A stretch of DNA of 64,000 nucleotides, from the NCBI RefSeq assembly GCF_051401765.1, contig NC_135073.1, forward strand, positions 8,804,001 to 8,868,000, given 5' to 3'. Source of the stretch: Calliopsis andreniformis. Taxonomy: Eukaryota; Arthropoda; Insecta; Hymenoptera; Andrenidae. The position numbers and the translations under genes were made by a program. Under the pieces are notes generated by a model. That model worked only from the letters and a program-made list of their open reading frames with translations, was not told the DNA's origin and made no database searches. Below, one piece after another: positions 25,677-38,000 of this stretch. The stretch's first letter is position 1; the number at the start of each line of letters is the position of its first letter.

Positions 25677-28600
25677 ATCGAAACTGACAATCGAGATCAT
25701 TAATCCAATTATGTATGTTACAAATCTTTTAGCAAATATCTCGTGCGTAATCATATTTTATCAACACACGATCTCGTGTAAGATAACCGTAAAGGTGTAT
25801 AGATGTAATCACCGACATAGCTGAATGTATGTACCTGCGATATGTCAACGAGACTGTCGATTGCGTTTTGCGCGACGAGGGAGTGTAACGAGAGAGCAAG
25901 TCGCACGAAACGAAAGTCGTTGAATAGAGACAAGGGTTTTCTGTGAGACGCAATCGAACGTTTTTGGAAACGAAGTACAGTTAAAATTTAGGGCTATACA
26001 TCCAAGCAACAATCTCTTCCCGTACATATCTGTGTTATATGTACTCGTTCTAACGTCTTAAGTGTCAAAGACAATCTCATTGGATCGCGCCTACGCTCAC
26101 GTGGATCAAACATCGGACACGCTCTTTAATTTGCGCGCTGGATAGAATTGAAATTCGAAAGTCATAGTAATTCTGTGATTGATGTCACTGAAGAAAGGTA
26201 ATATGACAGGCTCTGATATGCTTCCTTCAATTTCATCTGGCAGTTAAAGTAGAATGGACGTCTTAGAACATTTTCGATTTGGTTTATCAATTGCATTGAG
26301 ATTTTTCCAGGGAAACTTTTCTGGTATCATGAAAACATTATTAAGATGGAAAAATTATAAGTTCATAGCTTTCATAGTAATCTTTGCGTTAAAGATGAGG
26401 TAAAACAAGTAAATGCTGAAAACTTTCTGTGCAGAAGGGATAAGGAAATCTGATTGCAAAGTAAGATAATAATTCTGTACAGTAATTGGAAGATGTTCAA
26501 ATTACACAATCAGAAATATAGGACCTCAATGAAAATACAAAATAGTTCTAAAATATAATGATTGTAAGATTTCTAAAATACAATTAGGTCTGTTGAAATT
26601 TATTTTAATAGCAGGAAAATTTTCTTTAGGAATGTAAAGAATTCTATGCACTGTTACTAGGGCTAAATACCTTTATGAAGACAGAATAAATAGCAAGTAG
26701 TTTATTAAGTCTATTACACAATAATACAGAACTTTCTGGTCCCACATTTCTGATCAAAGTGTCTCATAAATATCGTACACCTACTGTCTTTAATTCAATT
26801 ACAACTGATTGCTATGAGCTTAAAGATCAGGTGCTTATCAGCTTTTCATAAAACACAGTTAACCCTATCATTACTTTTCTTTAGATGTTTTCATACAAAT
26901 GGTACAGATACTGCTCAATTCACGGCCTAAACCCAGAACAAGGCAAACGAAGGTAAATATTTTCGAGTGCTTGATCCTCGTAAAGAGATACTATGCGTAC
27001 AAACGATATAAAATCGTCGGTTATTGGTAATCAGTTTATCGCTTCTGTAAAGTTCGCAATTACAAAATGGAAATAATCTGACGTGACCGATGATCGATTT
27101 AGCGTTTCAGGAGCTGATGTTCTTAAGTCGCCATGACAATGCCAAAGGATGACAATAATCATCCGAGAATCGCGGATATCCGCTGGAAAGTGGTTAAGAG
27201 ACGCGTATTTGCGCGTTCTATGTTTACTAACTTACAAACTCTCCCTCCACCCCACCCCTAACTATTTGTATCTTAACCCTTGCGTGGATCTTATTATATT
27301 TGAAGAACAAGCAAAAAAACTTGATTCGAAATTTTGTGAAACATTCAAACTTGAATTGGAATTGGAAACAGTTGAATAGACGTTTAATATTTGAATATTT
27401 TCATATTTTAAATTTAGTATTTTTTATTTGAATATTCTAATGCTACCAATGAATTTAGAGAATCTGAATTATTCAATTATATCGTTATGTTGATGGTAAC
27501 TATGCACTTAGTTTCCAGCTAAACAATTATAATGTTCCAAGAAATCTACCAAAATTATGAATCAATGTTTCATCGATTGGATTACAAATCCACCCTCAAA
27601 AATTGTATCCACTGTCGCTATATCTTTAACAAAATATTTGAATATTGGAGTATTTGAGTGATTCATTTCAAATCATTCTAAAGTATTTGAATATTTGAAG
27701 ATAACAAAATTTAACGAGTAGTTACAATTAATTCTAAACAATTCCTCTGGTAAGTTTTGATCCACATCAGGGTTAAAATTTCATTAAATTTCATACTCGC
27801 ATTTCTCAAGTAAATTCTTCTTTGATATGCATTGTATTTCTGATGTCGCACTCTTTCAACGTCTCTAAAGCACTTCAGATACTCTATAAATTCGGAAGGA
27901 GAAAAATAAGTGAAACTTATCTTTCACTTATCAGAATTCTCAGATCGCTATCCTGAACATTTCAACTTTCTATGAAACTTGTATTTAAAAACACTCCTTT
28001 CGGACATTCGTGGATCATGAAGTTACATAGGAGACACGCTGGGTGAGGCATCTTTAAGGTAGCTAAGCAAAACTTAGATGGTGTATCGTTATATACAGAA
28101 TTACATGTGATTCCTTATGTGTTAAGTGTTGATTGTCGCACATGTGGATTAGACGTCACGGCGTGCGGTAGACTATAATAATGTTAATCGAAATTAACGA
28201 TAAAATTAGCGATTGTGCGATCGACTGTGCTCGATTCGTTCCGCGGCGATGTGTAAGTAAATTCGCGATGGAAGTAGAGGCAGAAGTGTCTTGGAATCGA
28301 GACTTTGGCAAGGTGGTTCTGGTCTCGCGCAAACGTTCCAACGAAATTCAAATCACTTCCTTTAGAGAGGAGTCTTTTTCGCTTTGGCGTTAAATTATTA
28401 ACAATTTTCATGCACTCGTAAATTATATAATTTACGTTTCAATCAGTTATTATATACGTGCATATTTCGACAGCGAGAGTACTAACCCTTTCAGGACTAT
28501 TAGCAGTCAAGTAATCTCTCAATTTTCTGTTTCTTTTTTAATTCAAATATTCTTAGTAAACGTACAGAAAGTTTTCAAAAAAATTCCCTTTAAAAAGATT

Positions 28601-29068
28601 TTTTGCTTACAGTTCAGTAACGTAATTAAAAATGAAATCAATTTCTTACACCTTAAGCAAATTCAACCCTGGAGGGGTTACTCTGTTAAACTTCAGTTTG
28701 TTTGGCACAAAGACTTTTGCAGTAAATTGTTCCTCCATAGAAAGCTAACTTCTCTACTCCTACATAAGGGTAGACTATTTTGTCGACCCTGAGCAATTAT
28801 TTGCGATGCAAATCTCATTCATGCTATCTTGACTGTGCTCCACTGTCTTTCAGTTTTTGTTCAAATATTTACTGGCACAGAACTACATTCTAGGACAGTG
28901 TGTTTCAACCTCTCCATTCTCAAAGAGTTCCTGTTTACTTGAAGAGAACGAAACCTCCGATCGCAATAACTGTGCATGCGTAATTCATAGGAAAGCGAAT
29001 CTACCCAATGATCAATAGAACTATGAAATGTTAATGAAACTATAATTTTATGAAAGAGAGACACCTCT

Positions 29069-29235
29069 CGACAAGTTAGACGTACAGAATTCTATCGATG
29101 TTGCTGACGAAGCTATGGCCACAGAGTTTATGAGACGCGAATAGGAACAAGTTTATAATGGATGGAAGAAGACAAGTTGAGTATCAGTAATTCTATCGAT
29201 GTTGCTGAAGAAATATACGATTCCAGAGTTTATCA
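29069..29235. repeat. Partial tandem duplication, ~101-bp spacing
   Basis: gacaagtt, aattctatcgatgttgctga and cagagtttat occur at 29069-29131 and again at 29171-29235 in the same order. Confidence 0.6.
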
Positions 29236-31697
29236 GAATATGCAGAGATCCCCTATAGTCAACCCGTTCACCATTCTTCCAAACACAATAATTTATTCGC
29301 TAGACCTTCGTCCTTCCAAAGTACTGAGGTAACTAACACCGAAAATTATGCGACTACGGGAACGACTACAGTATACAAAGTGTACACGTGTAGATGGACG
29401 CATTTCACGCGAGAATATGAAAGTATGTTAAAATTTTTAGCGTTTTTGGGGTAACAAAAAATGTATGCGGTTGGAAATCACTGTTCTAGGAAAACGAAAT
29501 GTGAAAAACGAGAATCTCAACGATTATAATCAGACGAGAGGAAGGTGTAAAGACAGATTGCGGAAGTCGTACACGTGAGGTCGCGTAATGTGTGTGTCGA
29601 TGAAAGATCACCGTGCTGGTGATCGGTCATTATTGTGCGTGGAACGATGAAATACAAAGGTGAGTGACTCTTTTGTAGTGTGTATGGGCGCAAGTGAACG
29701 CGTCGCGCGAGTCTTTCGAATTTTTCGCCCCATTCCTCTTTTCGAGGACATTTGTGGATTTGTGTACCCCATCCGTGTCCCCGCTGGCCTGTTCCCGTAA
29801 GATGTATAAACGGATATTGTACAAATACAGACATGAGAAAAATGAAACTTGTGCGTAATCTCTGGTTCCTTTGATCTTCAAAGTGAATCTTAACCCTTAT
29901 GCACTGATCGACTTATTTTACCCGAAATGTAATTATACTCTTTCATGCTTTTCTTAAAATCATTCAACTTACACTTCGGCAATTTTTAGTAATTCTACTT
30001 GAAATGTACGTCCCCATATAAAAATGTATTTTACGCAATTTTATGCAGTAGAACTGAATTGTGTTATACTTGGATGTGATGCTTAGGTAGTTATTGGAAC
30101 AGTGCATAAAAGCTAAATAATTTAATATGGACTTCACAGAAAACTGAGTTTACTAGTAAAGCCAACAAAATAATATTCTGAGAATGAAATTATATTTTGT
30201 TCTAAAAATTACTCAATTTTAAATGTAAAATTCTGCACAACAGAAAATTGTAACAATTTTTAAAAAAGTTGTCCCCTGTTTTATTATAGTGTAAATAATG
30301 TTGAGAATATTATACTGAAATTAACTCTATATAAATTAATTTTACATTTAAGTAAAAAGAAATTAATTTAAGTAGAAAGAAATTATAAGAAATAATTGTG
30401 AGAACTATCGACAATAAATTGTCTCTTATATTAAAAATAGAATCTTACATTTAAAACCAAATTCAATAACATCTGAATGCCAAATAATAAAATAAAATAA
30501 AATATCCCTTACCTTTCTAGTAACCAGAAGACTTGACTTTCGAAACACAAGTAGTTGAAATTAACTTATTCCATTTCTAAACATCCGTATGTAGCAGACC
30601 AACTCTTGCACACAAGTCAATTCATCACCACTCACACTTATCGCCTCACACATAACTTAATCGTAGTGAGAATTTCAGGGAAATAAGACTGATGCACAGC
30701 CAAGTTCCACCTAGAAAGGACATTAACATTTGTTTTGGAGTGAAGGTAATAGCAAACACTTTGGGGGTAGGTAATTAGGGAAGGTGGAGCATCTGGTCAG
30801 CGGTGAACCTTGGGACATAATATTTCGTTTATGTTTACTAAACGATTTATGACCTAAGGACAAAATATACCTTGAAATGAGACCAGTTTCTTTCATCCTT
30901 ATTCTAATATTGTGAATAATTTTAAGATTACTTCAAAATTATATCATAGTGTACTTTTTTTTAACAGTAATGAATAAAAAAAATATAATTGCATTAGAAA
31001 AAAGAAGTCACGTAACCTTAATCATAGAAAAAATAATATTCAGACAATGAAATAATTCTTTCACTTTATCAGCAATCATTTAAATTCCTATTTGTAATTC
31101 TATCGATGCTTGTTCTCAGAATTTTATTTTTTGTAACATACCCTATTTATGACATCATAGTATTTACTTTTGAAAACAGAAAAAGGAGATTATAGGAACC
31201 TCTGAAGTGAAATACACCACCAGAACATTATAAAATCCGTATACTTGCGCATTCTCTACATTTACAGATCTTTATACGTTGATAATACAGGCAAGATACT
31301 GTAATGACGAAGGAAGACTATTTCCTATTTAATCGACTATAATTTATTGATGGATTTCTACAATATGAATGTAAAATTGTACGCACACACATTCGTTCCG
31401 TACTTGATTTGATATCAGACCTATTTAAATAACTAAATGTCCTTTCATTCAGATAACGGGATCAGTGACTCTTTTCTCTGATTTATGTACCAAATAAATG
31501 AAAATCGAGTTTTATTTCGCGCGAATAAATATACTACTTGAATCACGAGCGATTCATGTGGATAGATTTATGCGTCGAAAAAAATATATTACATGTTCAA
31601 AGTTGATATTTTCATTGAAAATAAATTACGTGAAAAATGTCGAAAAAATTATAGAAAAAAATTACCTTTCTCCAATTAAAAAATAAATCAGTAGAAT

Positions 31698-31703
31698 TTT
31701 ATT
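31698..31703 (-). promoter_or_regulatory. Candidate poly(A) signal of the amine GPCR gene
   Basis: AATAAA on the - strand, about 175 bases past the stop codon. AT-rich DNA gives many chance hexamers, and another lies near 31510, so the assignment is tentative. Confidence 0.35.
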
Positions 31704-31878
31704 GAATCCGTTGTGCCCTCGGAATAAATTGGCTTGATGGAATTCTGCTGTGTTTTCAAGTGTTGTTCGTGTTTAATTCAATATAAATTGCTCTCTTTGA
31801 TAAGTCACAGTAGTCTCAGTCTCAATTCTAACGATCGAGGAATCTTGATTTCACGATCCAACGTTCCTTGCTTATCGT

Positions 31879-32054
31879 TCACGTTCTCGGAGTTTCTTTC
31901 TTCCAATTAGTCGGTGCTGGTAATTTCCGATTGCTGCGATCCAAATTAGTTCTAGTTTTGAAGCATTTCCGACACGTCAATCGCCAGAACGCGAGTCTGA
32001 AGTCGGCGGAATAGAAAGCATAGATGAATGGGTTTATGGCTGAATTGAACCACC
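31879..32054 (-). CDS. Amine GPCR exon 6, TM7, helix 8 and C-terminus
   Basis: The acceptor is ctgcatttcag. It encodes [20 protein letters not shown] (NPxxY and helix 8), [12 protein letters not shown] with two possible palmitoylated cysteines, and a basic 25-residue tail ending KKETPRT, then TGA. Confidence 0.9.
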
Positions 32055-35000
32055 CTGAAATGCAGAAGGAACATTAATTTCATTAACTTGTTACGATACT
32101 TATAAAAATCTTCATTAAAAGCATGTATTTCAGAGTTAATTACGATGTACAAATCAATTTCTTATTTTACCGATTTAATTGAAATACTTGCATACTGTGT
32201 ATTGAGATATCACGTTTTCATACTAGAGAACTGTTTACTTATAATTTACATTCGATTTGCTCAGCTTGTGTAAGACTTAACTATATTGATAAATAAACAT
32301 TTCAAATAGGTACAGGAACACTCTATTTATTTGCAATTCCAGAGTGAATAAACAGAAAGGAAAATGAAAGCTTTATTTTCACATACACTGCTGTATGTGT
32401 TGGAAATTGTTTTTAAAAGTATGCTTATGGGAAACAATATAAATCAAGTCTCATTGCCAACACGTAATGGTGACAAAAAGGAACAAGAAGCGTCTCGATA
32501 AAAGAATTCTAGAAACATTATTTAAAATGAAAAATATATACGTACATTAATAGTGTATTTATGTCTTAATTGTAGAACGTTTCTTGAGACACTTTTATGC
32601 AAAGAAATTTGTATTATAACACACAAAAAACTATAAATTTCACGAAAGCAACCGCGACACAGTTTGCATCCTTCCGCCATGACACTTCAGCTAGTTGACG
32701 CATGCGCATAACGCTCTGCGCGCAGGGCCAGATGCCCAATACTATCGATCGCGCATTTATTTAAATATGAGTTATGTATACATCTTTCACAACTATGCGT
32801 GGAGACATATAACTTTCGAAATAATCACAGAGAATAAGAAACGTATATATTACCAATAACCTCTTCACATATTTCTTAAAATTAACATATTTATCGAATA
32901 ACATACAGTACCACTCATAAGTATTCGAACTTGAGAAAAATACAAGTTTCTTTGTAGTAACTGATATATATTCTATACATTTGTTTTGTATTTCTATTAT
33001 ATCTTAAAATTTCTATTATATCTTGAGTATATAATTATTACAGTAATTGTATTTTTAGCAGTATTTAATGTTTAATCTAAGCAATAAATATCGGTTGCTA
33101 CCAATAAATCTGTAATTTTTCTGACAGACTATTTAATGACACATACGCACGAAACACTTTATTTAAATAATATTATTAAACAGAAGAATTATTACGTTAT
33201 AAATCACATGTTAAAAGAACAGAAACGCACCGCGACTGTGTCGTAGCACGCACGAACTTCAACTAACTAAAAACAAAGGAATGACAATTGGTCAGCAGCG
33301 CGTTCTGGTGACGATTATGCTATAAAGAAATATAAGTGCTTATAGATATAATTCCAACATTTTTAAAATTCTAAAATCGTTCGAATACTTATGAGCGATA
33401 CTGTAAATATACTATACAGTCAGTTAAAAAAGATCCAAGGAAGATTCTAAGGTGAATATGGAAAATACACTCAAACTTAACGAACTTTTAATATAGTCAA
33501 ACTCTTCGTAATTTCTTGAACCCCTATAGTCAAAATTTTTCTCTTCAGCAACGAATAATTTAATTTCACAACATAAGTAATTAAGGCGCGAATAGAATGT
33601 TTCAGTAAATTGTTTCCCCACTTCTTAAACGAAGCGACAAAACTACTATAGATTTGTAATGCCTCTAGGCAATCAAGTATCGCGATTTTTAAAAGCTAAT
33701 ACAGCTATGCATACCTAACCACGTCAACGCTGACATGAGGATATCCGGTGGCGCCCTGGGCATGAAGGGGGTGGCTAGATATAGAATGAAAAATGGTAAC
33801 CAGCACACCACGAATCCACCCACGACCACTGCCAATGTGCCGGCGGTTTTTGTCTCCCTGGCCACTCTGTTGATGCAACTCTGCTGATGACTGCGAACGA
33901 TCCCCGACTTTTTGCTCGTGGCCGATAGCTCCACTTCGTCAGAATTTCTGTCGCAGCTCACTGTGCTGGTTACACATTCGGTTTTCCGCACCCTGATGCT
34001 CTTCGCCCGTTCGATCTGCGCACAAATTATGCATATTGAAATTCATTCTGTCGTACGCGATAATTATACAAAGTGCCTAACAGAAACTGGATAATCTCAT
34101 TGCCTTCTCGAATTTTCGTGATACACGGTAACGTGTTGAATATGGTTAAAATAATTTGGAAATGATACAGTTTATGACAGGGAATTTTCGCCTACATTTT
34201 CAACTGCAGGATCAGTTTGCTAATGAAAATGAAAATTATGTTTTTAGAAAATTTGTGTTTTGTAAAGTTATTACGTATAGGTATTTTATAATTATTAAGA
34301 CATTATTTGGGAAAACTCTTTTAAAGAGAACTAAGGGATCAATTTATTCAGTTTTAAAATTATTGGACTTGTTTTTTTTAGGTAAAGTGTCTACGTGTTT
34401 TTGTTTCATATGCACTGTAGTTGAAATTTATGTAATTTACATGGACCTATGGATGCTTTGAACATTAGCTTCTATTCCGAATTTTTAACGCACGATGAAA
34501 CTTCTGCGATGAACAATAAAAAGTTTAGATAGAAAAAAGGTTAATTACGCCTTGCAGGTGTGCCATTGTACCTCTGGGAAACAGAAGTTTATGGAAAATT
34601 GGGCCACCTGATGGCACTTCATTTTTCATGTTTTCTTTAAAAAAAGGAGACGTCCTAGTTGCTTGTACCATATACTTTTATGTCGAGCAAGGTTTTAACT
34701 TCAAGCCAATTTTGTAACTTCGTACTAGATCATAAAATTATTGGAACGGAAATATATAATCTGAGGTACGTACTTTGAAGTAATATTCGAAAATCATGTC
34801 TATATTCAGTGAGATATTTAAACAAATATGAAAATATTTTAAAGATACTTTCCAGTCAGTAAATTGCAAATGATATTATAGAGCAAATATTTTTATTTTA
34901 TTTATGAAGCAAGTAAACAGGACTGTTAAATAATAACAAAGTTGCAATTATTAATTCATGAGTAATTTAGTACTATTACTGACATAATTCTTTTAAAGAA

Positions 35001-38000
35001 AGGTAACACATATTAATAATGACGATAACAAGACCACATAAAAGGCTACACTGGCATTGTTTCTTCTGCTGATTATTACGATTTCTCAAGGGGAATCACT
35101 CGAAGCGACCTCTTGAAAAAGAGGAGGTATATAGATGCAAAACATAACTAATCCTAAAAATGAATGCTACTGAATAAATATTATTTATTAATATTTAGTT
35201 TAACTCAGTTTTTAGAACCGTCTCATTAGAAGTTTAACAAATTCAAATATTTTCACAGTTACAGTAATATTCAACATAAATATTCTAATTTCTTTTTCAA
35301 CATCGACAAAAAATATTTACGATTAGCATTTGTTAATATTCTAAATTCATAAAACTTACTTTTAGTATCAAAACGTTCACTTCATCTTCCTTATTCACTT
35401 CTTTTGTTTTCAGAAAAACATCTAATGGTGGAATTTGATACCGTAAAAACAAATCACAAGAAGCAAATTTTAATCCAGATTAACGAACCGAAAATTAGAA
35501 GTAACAGAAGCCCTCGCGCATGAACAACTTTTATGACAAGCAAACACATTTCGTGCTGAGAGTACAAATAAGAAGAATAAGTCACAGCCACAACCACAAA
35601 ATATATCTCCAAAAATACAAGGTTTAAATTGTTCTATCATTTCTTGTTATGTTAGGTATATGAGTACGAAAACGTGTGCAGTTGTCGTTTAAAAATTTAT
35701 TTCCTTAATTTTTGTCAATATCTATTCCTTGTTTTATATTTCATCTTATATAAACATATACATTGTACATATTATGTTGCAGAAAAAGCAGATTCAATGT
35801 TTCATGTGTAATTTAAAGAAAAAACGTCTTGATATATTTTCTTTTCTTTTACAAATTAAAATTACTTGTCTTGATTTAATGTATAACATTTATTACTATT
35901 TTAATTACTACTACTATTCTACTATTAAATTAGTATTTTATTATCATCTAAAATAAATAAATAGTTCCTGTTTTTCGTAATCTATATAACTCTGCATCTT
36001 TTTCAAAAATGGCACACCCTTAAAACATAAAAGTAAGTATTCCCTTTGCTTACACGTTCAGGAGAATCTGATTGCTACGAAATTAAATCAGAATCTACTG
36101 ATACTCTATTGATTCCACTTGAGTATCTGCAATTTAAACTATTCACTGAAATCAACCCCTGGAAGCAGGGTTCGACATCGAAAGAATTTTTTATTCAGTC
36201 TGCATAAAACAAGAAGTTTCTTCAGCAATAACTTTGATAGGATCCTGTTCTTGGAAAGGAGCCAATTGATGTCCTTCTTACGACATATTATCACAGTGAT
36301 AAAAGAATCTTGGACGACAGAAGAAGTTTCAGACATGATGAGATCTCACTTTATGTGCAACCCTTACTGTGCCAAAACTTTAAAGGAATTATTAGAAATA
36401 TCTTACGAAACAAAACCAATTTCTGATAATATTTTATATAATACTACATGTATCAAACTATTCGAAATGGTACATTTGAGATCGATAGTTGGAGAATTCT
36501 TAAGTTTAAACAGCCCAGCTACTAATCAAGAAAAAAGTCGATATTATTTAAACGATCGAGGCTTACTTACCAATACGTTGCGCTTCGGTCGAACGTTCTC
36601 ACTCTCGGTGGCTTCAAGATTTCTGTGTCGACCAGCAATTACGCAGGATATTCTGCCGTAAACGTAAAGCATCACTAACATCGGTAGGAAAAACGAACCC
36701 ATCGCAGAAAATATCACGTATGAGGAATCCGTGTTGTACGAGCATTTTTTACTGTCACGATTTTTTGAACGTGGAAAGCATCCCAGAAGTGGCGGGCTGG
36801 TGATGGCCCCTGCCAGGATCCAGACGACCACTATCATCAGGCCAGCCAGTCTTTTGCTTCGACGTCGACGACTGTATACTAATGGTTGAGTTACAGCTAG
36901 GTATCTAGAATGGAAAATTAAAATCGTTTAAGAATCTTGAGGAACTAGGCAAATTACTAAAAATTATCAAGATGGCAGTCATATTCACACTAGATCATGT
37001 TCACTAGAAATTCTGCAGGGACATGCATAGTATATCCTACCATTTGAATTTTCATGTACCATACAAATATCTAAATTTGCTATTACACGAGTATTCAAAC
37101 TTAGAAATAATAGAGCTTCCTTATCAAATTTTTTAAATTTCTTTTTACAAAGTAAAAATTTTTAAGTTTGTTACGTTTCAAATATACAAGTTTTCCTGTT
37201 TTCAAAGCTATGAAGGAGCTAAGAAGTACGAAGAAATTTTAATTGTTATTATCTCGTAAACTCTTGACCGTATACTCAACAGATGATATTGGCCCATTCG
37301 GTTTGACGAGTTCTACAAGCTGGCAAAGACTCTTTAAAAAGTGTGAATTGTAGTTGGGCAATTCTCTCCGTCAAAATGTTCCAGATTTCTTTATAACTTT
37401 TAAGATTTGGAATCCTACGAATAGTGTAACTACATGTTGCTATATGATAGAAGGTAAATGGCAAAGATGTCACCGAGACTCGAAGTATTTTAAGTTATCA
37501 TAAAAGTGCCCAAGGGTATCAGCAATCGATATCAAAAACTTTTTCTGCAATCTAAGGAAATTACGTTTGTGAATCATCTCAGTATTTTTTGCACGAGTTC
37601 TCCTTCTTTGATACTCCTGTGCTTCATCAACTCTACTGATCGACCAGGTCAACAACCTTATTTCTACTCTAAATAAAAAGAAGTTCACACTGAACCTAAT
37701 TAAAATTATTTCAACCTTTAAATAATTCAAACTCCTTAAAAATGATTCACCTAACTGAAGAAACATTAATGAAATAAAATCCATATCCCTGGCGATCAAA
37801 TTTCCATATTTAACGAAACATTTCACAGGGAACGAAGCGCAGGACTCAGAAAATATGCGTCGTAGCGAGGCAATCATAGGTTCAGTGTGAAAACATAAAA
37901 TATTCATCGCGTGTTTCCGCAGACCACAATTGCTGCACCATCGATCTAATCAGCGGCTCGCTTAAGAACTTTTAATCTCCAACGATGTACCCACTGCTCG

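Larger units (their letters stand above)
20331..31878. other. Region between the convergent 3' ends of RIM and the GPCR
   Basis: It starts with the RIM 3' UTR. I see no AATAAA in the first kilobase; a variant AATACA lies near 20751. It ends with the GPCR 3' UTR. In between are the inverted-repeat element at 25040-25543, a TA microsatellite and a partial 100-bp duplication. GC-richer DNA at 24150-25000 has open frames on both strands but no recognisable protein. Confidence 0.6.

Noticed and set aside
37470..37907. 145-codon frame on the receptor strand in intron 3
   Set aside because: No domain, AT-driven composition, and no good acceptor/donor pair; inserting it would break the DRY motif.
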